The notes below the pieces were generated by a model. That model was not told the DNA's origin and ran no database searches. It saw nothing but the letters and a program-made list of their open reading frames with translations. This document shows, piece after piece, positions 7,542 through 15,173 of a stretch of 24,345 nt of DNA. A program made the translations under genes and the position numbers. How positions within the stretch are numbered: the first letter of the stretch is position 1; every line of letters starts with the position of its first letter. The DNA is from Cryomorphaceae bacterium (GTDB lineage: Bacteria; Bacteroidota; Bacteroidia; Flavobacteriales; Schleiferiaceae): contig JACESW010000004.1 of assembly GCA_013911625.1 (NCBI GenBank), forward strand, positions 1 to 24,345, given 5' to 3'.

Positions 7542-8390
7542 ATGAAGCAGATGTTATATATCATTTCACTGTGCTTAGGAATTGCCTCTTGCGCAGATAT
7601 AGGTTCAGCTATGTTCTTCGGTGGTAGCGGAGAGTATAATTTTTCCAATGCCGATTTAGACACAGCCTATCATATAGATGAAGAGAAAATTCACCTGTTC
7701 ACTGTTCCTTCTGAAGACGATACTATTCATGGTCTGTTTTTAGGCGATTTTTCACAGATTGAAAACGACACTATCATCGTCTACTTGCACGGTAATGGAC
7801 CTTCTATGGATGGTTTCTGGTCGACAGTAGCTGTGTTAGCCAACATCGGTGAGCAGCATCGTTATGGCGTGGTAATGTATGATTATCGAGGTTTTGGAAA
7901 AAGTACTGGTGCTACTCAAAATGCTGCTACGATGGCCGCGGATTATGATGCAGTACTATTATGGCTTGAGGATCGAGGTTTAACCTCTGATCGAATGGTT
8001 GTATTTGCAAATTCATTGGGTTCTTTACCTGCAGGCCCAGCAGCAGCTGGCGGTTCACGTATTACGGTTGAAAAACTGGTCATGGAAGTACCTCAAAGTT
8101 CTGCGGATGTAATTATGCAAAATGCCACTGGATTGAGTTTACCTTCTTCAATGATTACGGAATACAACTTTAACCTTGGTCAAGACATGGAGGATTACCC
8201 TGGTGAACTCCTTTGGATGCATGCAGAAGAGGACGATGTCGCACCGGTTGAAACAGCTCGTAGTGCTATGCGTAGGCATGAAGGTACTTACTACAGAGAA
8301 GAGGTTTACCCTAATGTCGGCCACGGTTTACGTTGGGACATCGGTAACGAAGAATGGACGCGTGTAATCCATGAATTCATTCTAAATTAA
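7542..8390 (+). CDS. Lipoprotein alpha/beta hydrolase
   Basis: 282 residues. The N-terminal lipobox LGIASC puts the lipidated Cys at 17, so the enzyme is probably membrane-anchored in the periplasm or on the outer membrane. The alpha/beta hydrolase fold shows an oxyanion loop HGNG at 83-86, DYRGFGKS at 114-121, nucleophile Ser158 in ANSLG (the first Gly of the usual GxSxG is Ala), a likely acid Asp232 before V-A-P, and His261 in NVGHGL. The closest general type is the BEM46/serine aminopeptidase-like esterases; the substrate is unknown. It follows the preceding lipoprotein gene by 3 nt, and a tRNA gene begins 12 nt after its stop. Confidence 0.85.
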   Translation: MKQMLYIISLCLGIASCADIGSAMFFGGSGEYNFSNADLDTAYHIDEEKIHLFTVPSEDDTIHGLFLGDFSQIENDTIIVYLHGNGPSMDGFWSTVAVLANIGEQHRYGVVMYDYRGFGKSTGATQNAATMAADYDAVLLWLEDRGLTSDRMVVFANSLGSLPAGPAAAGGSRITVEKLVMEVPQSSADVIMQNATGLSLPSSMITEYNFNLGQDMEDYPGELLWMHAEEDDVAPVETARSAMRRHEGTYYREEVYPNVGHGLRWDIGNEEWTRVIHEFILN

Positions 8391-8402
8391 TCCCTTGGTA
8401 TT

Positions 8403-8475
8403 CGGGATGTAGCTCAGGTGGTAGAGTACACGTCTGGGGGGCGTGAGGTCGCAAGTTCAAGTCTTGTCATCCCGA
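8403..8475 (+). tRNA. tRNA-Pro (anticodon GGG)
   Basis: A full cloverleaf folds. Acceptor CGGGATG (8403-8409) pairs with CATCCCG (8468-8474). The D stem is GCTC/GAGT. The anticodon stem CACGT/GCGTG encloses loop CTGGGGG, giving anticodon GGG at 8436-8438. The T stem is GCAAG/CTTGT with loop TTCAAGT. The C1-G72 pair, G37 and discriminator A73 (8475) fit bacterial proline tRNA. CCA is not encoded (CTC follows), so it must be added enzymatically. It lies 12 nt downstream of the hydrolase gene and may be cut from that transcript. Confidence 0.96.
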
Positions 8476-8486
8476 CTCAATTTTTG

Positions 8487-8515
8487 AAAGGACTGCTAAG
8501 TTTAGCAGTCCTTTT
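8487..8515 (+). terminator. Rho-independent terminator after tRNA-Pro
   Basis: A 12-bp perfect stem, AAAGGACTGCTA (8487-8498) and TAGCAGTCCTTT (8503-8514), has an AGTT loop and ends in four T. It lies 12 nt past the tRNA. The remaining spacer up to 8664 is AT-rich and holds nothing I can identify. Confidence 0.85.
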
Positions 8516-8664
8516 GCTTTGAAACATCTCATAAATGAATCATTTTAGTTTCGATTTTTCATCTTGAGTCATTAAATCCAATAAAAACGGCGTTTAATGA
8601 GATAACAATCAGATTGCGTTCTTTCTCTGAACCTGCATCTTCGAGGTATCAAACACATGATGAA

Positions 8665-9525
8665 ATGAGAACTTTTCTACTAACCTTATTACTACTTGTT
8701 TTTGGAGTTGCTCAAGGGCAACAACTCGAATTAAAAGGGACTAATTTTGGGTCAGTGACCTCAGCGATGTATAAAGAAGCTAAGCTGAAGGTTGCAGTAT
8801 CTCCGCAGGAATTTCATGATTTGACACTCGCTTATCCAGAACTTAAAATCTTTTTCGCAAATCGAATGGATTATCAAGACTGTATGCTCGGATATGGAAG
8901 TGTTGTTCGTTGGGAATTGACCGAAGAAGAAAAAAGAAACTTACGCAATTTCGTGAAGCGAAATGGTGGTAAGATGCCCAAGTATAGACCGACTAAGGCA
9001 GTTACTCCCTTACCAACTTTACCAGTTGAAGAAAGTGAAGAAAGAAACACCGAAGTGGAGATAGAAGAACAAGGACCTACAGTCATTATTGAGGATATCG
9101 AATCTGTTGCACCTACCAATAATAGTCCGGTAAGAGAGATCGAAACGGTAGAGGAGTTGCCTCAACCATTGAATACAAGATCCTCTAGAGAAGTAATGGT
9201 TACTCCGCCTATGAAGTATGAAGCTGGCAGACTTATAATGAATCAGGAGGGTTTACCGTTCCGTGAAGCAAAGGCGCTTTCTAGAGTAAGTGATTCTGAC
9301 GCGTTACGTCATTTTCGCAAGGCTGGTAGATTACGTGTTTGGAATTTTCTTTGGGGTTATACGGCGGCTCTAATGTTTTCCACGGCTATTGACTATGAAG
9401 AACCAGTCCCTGCTTTAATAGGTGCTGGAATATCAGGTATAGTCGTATACCGTGAAAAGCTTCGTAATGAATCCATTGAAGAAGCTGTCTTTGAATATAA
9501 TTCTGTTTTACCTGGTTATAAGTAG
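8665..9525 (+). CDS. Exported protein with acidic linker and C-terminal hydrophobic segments, unrecognised
   Basis: 286 residues from the ATG at 8665. The frame is open back to a TTG at 8614, but the signal peptide MRTFLLTLLLLVFGVAQG starts at 8665, with probable cleavage after AQG. A compact N-terminal region runs to about residue 115. It is followed by a Glu/Pro/Thr-rich linker at about 120-175 (for example EESEERNTEVEIEEQG). The last 90 residues carry FREAKALSRVSDSDALRHFR and then two hydrophobic stretches (FLWGYTAALMFSTAI and ALIGAGISGIVVY). The layout suggests a periplasmic or envelope protein with a flexible spacer and a membrane-associated tail. No homologous family comes to mind. It stands alone, with a terminator right after it. 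Confidence 0.7.
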   Translation: MRTFLLTLLLLVFGVAQGQQLELKGTNFGSVTSAMYKEAKLKVAVSPQEFHDLTLAYPELKIFFANRMDYQDCMLGYGSVVRWELTEEEKRNLRNFVKRNGGKMPKYRPTKAVTPLPTLPVEESEERNTEVEIEEQGPTVIIEDIESVAPTNNSPVREIETVEELPQPLNTRSSREVMVTPPMKYEAGRLIMNQEGLPFREAKALSRVSDSDALRHFRKAGRLRVWNFLWGYTAALMFSTAIDYEEPVPALIGAGISGIVVYREKLRNESIEEAVFEYNSVLPGYK

Positions 9526-9549
9526 AGTGTTAACTAGGGTTAAGCAATG

Positions 9550-9577
9550 GCCAGCCGAGTCTTTCGGCTGGCTTTTT
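9550..9577 (+). terminator. Rho-independent terminator
   Basis: A 9-bp perfect stem, GCCAGCCGA (9550-9558) and TCGGCTGGC (9564-9572), has a 5-nt loop and five T (9573-9577), 24 nt after the stop codon of the preceding gene. Confidence 0.9.
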
Positions 9578-9628
9578 ATTTTCTTGTATGTCGTAAATAT
9601 TGAGTAATATGGTTTAAAATCTAAACGT

Positions 9629-9997
9629 ATGAAAAGATTCCTTTCCTTACTATCTATTGTAGTCGTGTTATCCAGCTGCACCAAAGATCCGGATTGCGAA
9701 GTTGTTGGTAGATGGCAGATTGACGGTTTTGATAATACTCTTTATGAATTCACGGATTCTTTACGGTACACCATTTACAGCACTACACCAAATACCTTTG
9801 GAACCATTGCGGATGCTATACCAAATCCAAAAACATGGAGGATGGATGGCGATACCCTCGAGGTAGATTTGAATTTCGGGAATTACCTGAGAGCCTATCC
9901 AATTTTTGACTGTGATTGCAATGTTATGGACTTAATTAGCTCTATGGGTACAACTACACTTCATAAGGAAGGATATGATATCAGTACTTGCCGATAA
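9629..9997 (+). CDS. Small lipoprotein, possibly lipocalin-like
   Basis: 122 residues. The signal MKRFLSLLSIVVVLSSC puts the lipidated Cys at 17. The mature part begins with CEVVGRWQIDGF followed by short strand-like segments (YEFTDSLRYTIY, KTWRMDGDTLEVDL). The opening GxW followed by short beta strands resembles the lipocalin-like small lipoproteins common in Bacteroidota. Three further cysteines (in DCDC and the C-terminal TCR) could form disulfides. It is followed after 33 nt by the symporter gene on the same strand; whether they share a transcript is unclear. The lipoprotein call is firm; the fold is a guess. Confidence 0.75.
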   Translation: MKRFLSLLSIVVVLSSCTKDPDCEVVGRWQIDGFDNTLYEFTDSLRYTIYSTTPNTFGTIADAIPNPKTWRMDGDTLEVDLNFGNYLRAYPIFDCDCNVMDLISSMGTTTLHKEGYDISTCR

Positions 9998-10030
9998 TTA
10001 ATCGTATTGAAAAACACTTAACACTCACAA

Positions 10031-11401
10031 ATGATCAGCTCTAATCTTCTTTGGTTTGTCTTAATTGGTTTCACAATTGTTGGAATTCTGTTGGGTAGAC
10101 TTACCTCAACAAAATCAGTAGATGACTTTGCATTGGGTGGCCGTAACATGGGCTTTTTCCCGTCGCTAATGACCTTGAGTGGGACATTTGTCAGCGCGGT
10201 AACGCTGATGGTCTACACATCGTTTGTTTACATCTATGGGATTAGTGCAGCATGGATATTCGTGGGCTATACACTTGGTTTTCTGTTCTTTATACCATTT
10301 GCATTAAAGCTGTATAGACTTTCTTTAGAACACCAATTCTTTACATTAACCGACTACTTCGTTTTCCGTTACGGTCGTAAGACAGCGCGTTGGGTTATCG
10401 GGGTCATCTTTGTTTGGTATGTGGGTTTATTATCTACTCAATTACTAGTTGGATCAAATCTTTTGAATGAATTAGGAGGCGTGCCGGTGACCTTAGCTAA
10501 ACTAGGTATGTTGATTACCGTGCTGACTTACTTGCTAGTAGGAGGTTTTGGTTCTGTAGTGAAGACAGACATCTTCCAGTTCTTGGTGATATTCTTAGTG
10601 CTTATCCTCGTTACTCTTACTATCAATGAGGGAGGAGATGTTCCTGAAGAAATGTACCAGCCCTTCAACGCTGGGGCAGTGAACATCATTGCTTTTTTGC
10701 TCTTGGGTATTCTGACACCTTTTGCGACGCAGGACTACTGGCAGAAAGTATTCGCCATGAAGAATGAAGTTGTGGTAAAGCAAAGTTTCCGAGTAGGAGC
10801 GGGGATTAATATTTTATTGACTTTTGCCCTCACGTATGTTGGGCTTATCGCTCGCAGTTCTTTCCCAATCTCTGGTGCAGTGGCCAACGAACACGCCGAG
10901 ATGATGGTCTTAAGGACTTTTACTGAACTGGTTCCACCTGAATTCCAGGTGGCTGTTTTGATCGCCTTTTTTGCGGCTATATTGTCAACTTCTGATACTT
11001 ATTTGTTCTTGTTGAGTTTGAATGTGACGAACGATCTTTTCCCTAAGAAAGATGAAGATGCCGCCTCGGGCATTGGTCGTATTCGCAAAGCATTGGTAGC
11101 TGTTGGAATACTGGCACTATTGATTGCGCTTTTCTTCGAGAGGATAGAGGACATCGTGGTCACCTTCAAAGCACTTGGTATAGGAATAGCGCCAGTAATA
11201 TTCTATGACTGGGCTGGAAAGCATCACCGACAGAGTGTGGTGCGCTCATTGGTTATTATGACCATTGTGAGTCTATCAGTAAGTGTCTATATGATGGAAA
11301 CCGCTGGAAAGATCAATCCAGCAATCGCATTTGTGAGTATTGGTACTTCGGCAATAGTCTATAGGATTTCCTACGCATTTAGAAAGTTTGATAAAAAATA
11401 A
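10031..11401 (+). CDS. Sodium:solute symporter family transporter
   Basis: 456 residues, hydrophobic throughout, with about 12-13 membrane helices. The N-terminal pattern is typical of the sodium:solute symporter (SSS) family: a first helix, then TSTKSVDDFALGGRNMGFFPS, then LSGTFVSAVTLM in helix 2. LVGGFGSVVKTDIFQFLVI and IAFFAAILSTSDTYLFLLSLNVTNDL are also family hallmarks; the latter matches the helix 8 region, where the sodium-site Ser/Thr residues sit. Family members import sugars, amino acids, carboxylates or vitamins with Na+; the substrate cannot be read here. At 456 residues it is shorter than PutP or SGLT proteins (about 500-600), mostly at the C-terminus. Its last codons overlap the T-tract of a minus-strand terminator. 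Confidence 0.9.
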   Translation: MISSNLLWFVLIGFTIVGILLGRLTSTKSVDDFALGGRNMGFFPSLMTLSGTFVSAVTLMVYTSFVYIYGISAAWIFVGYTLGFLFFIPFALKLYRLSLEHQFFTLTDYFVFRYGRKTARWVIGVIFVWYVGLLSTQLLVGSNLLNELGGVPVTLAKLGMLITVLTYLLVGGFGSVVKTDIFQFLVIFLVLILVTLTINEGGDVPEEMYQPFNAGAVNIIAFLLLGILTPFATQDYWQKVFAMKNEVVVKQSFRVGAGINILLTFALTYVGLIARSSFPISGAVANEHAEMMVLRTFTELVPPEFQVAVLIAFFAAILSTSDTYLFLLSLNVTNDLFPKKDEDAASGIGRIRKALVAVGILALLIALFFERIEDIVVTFKALGIGIAPVIFYDWAGKHHRQSVVRSLVIMTIVSLSVSVYMMETAGKINPAIAFVSIGTSAIVYRISYAFRKFDKK

Positions 11402-11420
11402 TGCCCCGCGAAAGCGAGGC
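11393..11420 (-). terminator. Rho-independent terminator for the minus-strand small gene and operon end
   Basis: Read on the minus strand, GCCTCGC (11420-11414), loop TTTC and GCGGGGC (11409-11403) form a 7-bp stem with one G-T pair, followed by ATTATTTTTT; the T-run lies opposite A 11393-11398. There is no T-run on the plus strand, so it acts in the minus direction only. Confidence 0.75.
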
Positions 11421-11427
11421 AGTGTCA

Positions 11428-11541
11428 TTAGTTGAAGAGCTCTTCTACTGAATCGTTTGAAGCATCTTCGTCGTAGGGCAGCTGAGGAAATCCCTCAATG
11501 ACTGCCGCTGGCTTTTGCCTTGGTTTTTTAGTGATATACAT
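11428..11541 (-). CDS. 37-residue small protein, unrecognised
   Basis: The ATG at 11541-11539 opens a 37-residue frame closed by TAA. The N-terminus is basic (MYITKKPRQKP), the middle hydrophobic (AAVIEGFPQLPY) and the C-terminus acidic (DEDASNDSVEELFN). It has no signal peptide or membrane helix and only two His/Cys/Met-type residues at most, so a metal-binding role is unlikely. Support for it being a gene: a minus-strand terminator starts 7 nt after the stop codon, a TAGGTTTA box lies exactly 22 nt upstream of the ATG, and the sequence is charged and ordered rather than random. It lies 95 nt downstream of the T9SS gene at 11637 and could also be the last gene of that operon. I recognise no family. 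Confidence 0.6.
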   Translation of the reverse strand: MYITKKPRQKPAAVIEGFPQLPYDEDASNDSVEELFN

Positions 11542-11563
11542 AGGTTCTTGGTTTTTAGTTACG

Positions 11564-11571
11564 TAAACCTA
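11564..11571 (-). promoter_or_regulatory. Candidate -7 box for the 37-residue gene
   Basis: The minus-strand sequence TAGGTTTA matches TAnnTTTG at all but the last fixed base and lies 22 nt upstream of the ATG. A TTG is present 9 nt upstream of the box, too close to be a standard -33 element. Confidence 0.3.
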
Positions 11572-11636
11572 CCCAAAAATCAAGCCGAATCCGTGTCTAT
11601 ATTGAGACTTTAAGGAATAATGCTAGTTTTCGCTTT

Positions 11637-13535
11637 CTAGAGCTTTACGATTTTCTCCACCTTAGAAAAACCTTGATCCCCTGTCAATCTAACTACATAA
11701 GTGCCTTGGGCCAGACCGTTCATATCAATAAGAAGCTCAGCAGGACCTTCTGGCAACAACCTTCCAGTAAGATCTTGAACAAACTGTCCATTGGTATTGA
11801 AGAGCTGTGCTTTAACTAGTTGCTGTACTTCTAAATTGAATTGTACCGTAAGTAAAAGTCCCTCAACAATTGGATTCGGGTAAGCTACACCGCCGTCTGG
11901 GTGCAGTGGTACGAGGGTATCTTGACCGAAAACCTGTGCGATATAGGTTCTGTTTTGTTGTGGTCCATCGCCATAGAACCCGGCCATCCATACCTCTGCA
12001 GGGATGAGCTCACCATTCGCATCATACATGTTCTGGATCGCAAAGTAGTCGCCCCAACGCTCATAGCTGTCGCTGTGACGGTCTACATACGTCGTACCGG
12101 CCTTAAGGTCAATAGGATCAGAGAAGGTAGTGTCGTTACCCAATTGTACTGTACCAACCCCAGGATGCCCCTGTATGGAGGTGTAGTTAAACCCAATGAG
12201 GCACTGAATTTGATCGGGATGTGCTCCTGTCCATGCAATATTAGGGTAGCCATAATCTCTATCGCTGTGGTAGAATACTCGAGCGCTCACCTGAGGAGTT
12301 TCACCTTGGGCATTCGATATATAACCGTGGTAGATTCCTGCATTGTCGTTATTACCGTGGGTAGTGGTGCTTACAAATTGAATCCAATCGTCCTTTTGAA
12401 TTGCCCCTAAAACGCGTCCATCGTTTGTCTGAAGGCCCTTTGTAGCATCTGAGGTATCTGTATCCCCTTGTTTGCCATTGGGTGGAACACCGTAGGGTAG
12501 GTTGGCAATCAATGCTTTGGTATCAATGGTTGTATCCGCCCCCTCATTGAGCGTAATCAGAAATATTGTGTCGTTCTGAAGATCAAAGTTTCGATTGGAT
12601 AAGAACTGAAGCTGGTCTGCAATGTTGTCGTGGCCTCGAACTGCATGGAGGTTCCTTGTAAACTTGCCGTCATGACTAATCTGTGTATAGACAGCAGCAC
12701 CTACATCTTGGCCATTGAAGCCGGCCATTTTATCTAGGTGCCAGATTACTGAGCCGTCAAATCCTACTTGCCAACTTACGCCTGGAATAATCAAATTCGC
12801 GGTCACTACCAGTCCCGTCTCACTTAACGAAATGGCCGGGAAATCGGTCCATCTATTGTTGTTGAGTGGGTTCCCATTTAATCGGTATACGTGCCATGGG
12901 TCAGAAGGGTCGTTGGTAGAGCTAAAACAGACAATAATCCTACTGTTGGCAGCATCGTTGTCCTTCAGGAACACAAGTACAAATCGGTCCTGGGTAGGAT
13001 CATAAATCAACTTGGGGTCGTAGTAATTCTCAAAAGCAGTACCACCTGCCATTTGTTGTAGGCTTTTGATGCCAATAGGTCCGGGCATGAGTAACTCTCC
13101 ACTGTTCAAATCAAGTGCCCAAAAAATGGAGTTAACAGCAGCACATAGAATGCCGTCTTTACTGATGGCCATAGCATTGTCGTTCGGAATTCCCCCTGTG
13201 TAGTCGTAAGGGTTTCCTGCAGGTGTTAATCGGTACAATGAGGTGCCGAAACCTTTGACTGGGGTAGGAGTGGTCTGTGTTTTAGCTGCAGATCGTACTT
13301 GCGGGAAATTACGGTAGTCTTGCAGTTGTTTCTGCTGTGCAATAAAGCTCTTATATCCATCCCCACCAGGTATAGGGGCACCGGTTGGGTATAGAAATCC
13401 AAGGGCTTCGCTGCTACTTTGGGCAGGGTCAATGGTGCCGACAAATTCCACCGTCATTTTCTTCGATACGAACGAAGTGTTTTGGGCGAACAATGGTCCA
13501 CTAATTACTGCAAGAACAAGCCATAGTTTTTTCAT
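11637..13535 (-). CDS. T9SS-exported protein, probably beta-propeller-like
   Basis: 632 residues from the ATG at 13535; a GTG one codon upstream is less likely. The signal peptide is MKKLWLVLAVISGPLFAQ. The C-terminal 85 residues (about 548-632) form a type A T9SS sorting domain, starting GGVAYPNPIVEG and ending VEKIVKL. The body has repeated blade-like pieces (AMAISKDGILCAAVN, YDPKLIYDPTQDRFVLVF, WTDFPAISLSETGLVVTANL) that resemble sialidase-like or other beta-propellers; this fold is my inference. No catalytic motif was identified. Its ATG shares one base with the TGA of the upstream carboxyltransferase gene (TGATG), so translation is probably coupled. No convincing terminator follows it directly; the next one is at 11393-11420. 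Confidence 0.88.
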   Translation of the reverse strand: MKKLWLVLAVISGPLFAQNTSFVSKKMTVEFVGTIDPAQSSSEALGFLYPTGAPIPGGDGYKSFIAQQKQLQDYRNFPQVRSAAKTQTTPTPVKGFGTSLYRLTPAGNPYDYTGGIPNDNAMAISKDGILCAAVNSIFWALDLNSGELLMPGPIGIKSLQQMAGGTAFENYYDPKLIYDPTQDRFVLVFLKDNDAANSRIIVCFSSTNDPSDPWHVYRLNGNPLNNNRWTDFPAISLSETGLVVTANLIIPGVSWQVGFDGSVIWHLDKMAGFNGQDVGAAVYTQISHDGKFTRNLHAVRGHDNIADQLQFLSNRNFDLQNDTIFLITLNEGADTTIDTKALIANLPYGVPPNGKQGDTDTSDATKGLQTNDGRVLGAIQKDDWIQFVSTTTHGNNDNAGIYHGYISNAQGETPQVSARVFYHSDRDYGYPNIAWTGAHPDQIQCLIGFNYTSIQGHPGVGTVQLGNDTTFSDPIDLKAGTTYVDRHSDSYERWGDYFAIQNMYDANGELIPAEVWMAGFYGDGPQQNRTYIAQVFGQDTLVPLHPDGGVAYPNPIVEGLLLTVQFNLEVQQLVKAQLFNTNGQFVQDLTGRLLPEGPAELLIDMNGLAQGTYVVRLTGDQGFSKVEKIVKL

Positions 13536-15160
13536 CACACTTGAATTACTCCAGGGTTATATACTTTATGCTCAGGGTTGTTGTTGGCCATCTCCAGGCC
13601 GTAGCTTAGCCAATCCCGTGTCTCAGCAGGGTCAATAATGGCATCTACCCACATACGAGCCGCCGCATAATACGGACTCGTTTGCTTTTCATAGCGTTCT
13701 TCGATGGATTTTTTTAGGTCTTCCATTTCCGATTCATTCAATTCCTTGCCGCTCTTTTTAATCCTCGCCGCTTCAATCTGCAAGAGTACCTTTGCGGCTT
13801 GGGCTCCGCCCATCACCGCAAGTTTTGCATTGGGCCAAGCCAAAATGAGGCGAGGATCGTACGCGGTACCGTTCATGGCGTAATTACCGGCACCATAGCT
13901 GTTGCCCACAATCACAGTAAACTTAGGAACTACACTATTGGCTACTGTATTGACCATTTTTGCGCCGTCCTTGATGATGCCGCCATGTTCGCTTTTACTG
14001 CCGACCATAAAGCCAGTGACGTCTTGAAGGAAAACTAGAGGAATTTTCTTCTGATTACAATTGGCCACAAAACGAGAGGCTTTATCTGCACTATCGCTGT
14101 AAATGACTCCACCAAATTGCATTTCGCCATTTGCATTTTTCGTCACCTTTCTGTTGTTGGCAACAATACCTACTGCCCATCCATCAATACGGGCATAACC
14201 ACATAGGATGGTCTTGCCGTAGGTCGCTTTATATTCTGTCCAGCTATCCGCATCGACGAGGCATTCAATGATCAATTTTGAATCGAACGGCTTTCCATCG
14301 AAAGGAATATGCCCATAAACGTCGTCGCTCGGTCTAGCCGGCGCTTTAGCCTTTACTTTACTGAAACCTGCTGTCGGACGTGCGCCCATTTTATCAACTA
14401 AGTCTTTAATGGTGGTCAGTGCTTCTGCATCGTCTTCACATTTGTAATCAGTGACGCCGCTTAAGTCGCAGTGCGTATCAGCACCGCCTAAAGTTTCATT
14501 ATCAATGTCTTCACCTATAGCAGCCTTTACCAAGTAGCTTCCCGCTAGAAATATGCTGCCGCTGCCCTTTACGATTAAGCTTTCATCGCTCATTATGGGC
14601 AAATAAGCCCCTCCGGCTACACAGCTTCCCATGATGGCTGAGATTTGAGGAATATTCATCCCGCTCATGATGGCATTGTTGCGGAATATTCTTCCAAAGT
14701 GATCACGGTCCGGAAATATCTCGTCCTGAAGCGGTAAAAAGACGCCTGCGCTATCTACCAGATAGATAATGGGTGTGTGATTCTCTAATGCAATTTGCTG
14801 GGCTCTTAGATTCTTTTTGCCCGTGATAGGGAACCAAGCACCGGCTTTAACGGATGCATCATTAGCAACAACGATACATTGTCTGCCCTGGACGTAGGCG
14901 AGCACTACGACAACACCTCCCGCAGGGCAGCCTCCATACTCTTCGTACATACCCTCTCCAGCAAATGCACCAATCTCAAGGCAAGGCTTTCCAGCATCGA
15001 CCAAGAACGAAATGCGTTCCCGTGCTGTCATTTTGCCTGCGTCACGTTGCTTTTGCAGTTTTTTGGCACCGCCTCCTTTTTCAATGATGGCGTGCCTGCG
15101 TGCCATTTCGCGTACCAAAAGCTTTAGCTCGTCTTCGTTTTTGTTGAATGCTAGATTCAT
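13535..15160 (-). CDS. Acyl-CoA carboxylase carboxyltransferase (beta) subunit, methylcrotonyl-CoA type
   Basis: 541 residues, the usual length for biotin-dependent acyl-CoA carboxyltransferase subunits. Such enzymes move CO2 from carboxybiotin to an acyl-CoA in the cytoplasm. Family features: KMTARERISFLVD at about 43-55, LVDSAGVFLPLQDEIFPDR with HFGRIF after it, the oxyanion loop GSCVAGGAYLPIMSDES, GGADTHCDLSGV, and in the second half LQDVTGFMVGSKSEHGGI and AVMGGAQAAKVLL. The DSAG-LPLQDE-FPDR run resembles the methylcrotonyl-CoA carboxylase beta subunit more than the propionyl-CoA one, pointing to leucine breakdown, but substrate choice cannot be settled by eye. No biotin carboxylase or biotin carrier gene is in the window. 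The gap from wbqC is 13 nt. Confidence 0.92.
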   Translation of the reverse strand: MNLAFNKNEDELKLLVREMARRHAIIEKGGGAKKLQKQRDAGKMTARERISFLVDAGKPCLEIGAFAGEGMYEEYGGCPAGGVVVVLAYVQGRQCIVVANDASVKAGAWFPITGKKNLRAQQIALENHTPIIYLVDSAGVFLPLQDEIFPDRDHFGRIFRNNAIMSGMNIPQISAIMGSCVAGGAYLPIMSDESLIVKGSGSIFLAGSYLVKAAIGEDIDNETLGGADTHCDLSGVTDYKCEDDAEALTTIKDLVDKMGARPTAGFSKVKAKAPARPSDDVYGHIPFDGKPFDSKLIIECLVDADSWTEYKATYGKTILCGYARIDGWAVGIVANNRKVTKNANGEMQFGGVIYSDSADKASRFVANCNQKKIPLVFLQDVTGFMVGSKSEHGGIIKDGAKMVNTVANSVVPKFTVIVGNSYGAGNYAMNGTAYDPRLILAWPNAKLAVMGGAQAAKVLLQIEAARIKKSGKELNESEMEDLKKSIEERYEKQTSPYYAAARMWVDAIIDPAETRDWLSYGLEMANNNPEHKVYNPGVIQV

Positions 15161-15173
15161 GGTGGTAGATGGG

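Noticed and set aside
8516..8664. Hidden small gene or RNA in the spacer before the gene at 8665
   Set aside because: AT-rich, no frame with a sensible composition, no stable hairpin beyond the tRNA terminator, no clear promoter box.
11600..11645. CTAG...CTAG inverted repeat just after the second T9SS gene as a terminator
   Set aside because: Only four paired bases with a 10-nt spacer and no T-run; too weak. The real terminator is at 11393-11420.
11901..12410. 169-residue plus-strand frame opposite the second T9SS gene
   Set aside because: Repeated Ile/Val/Cys runs typical of an antisense reading; the minus-strand frame has a signal peptide and sorting domain.
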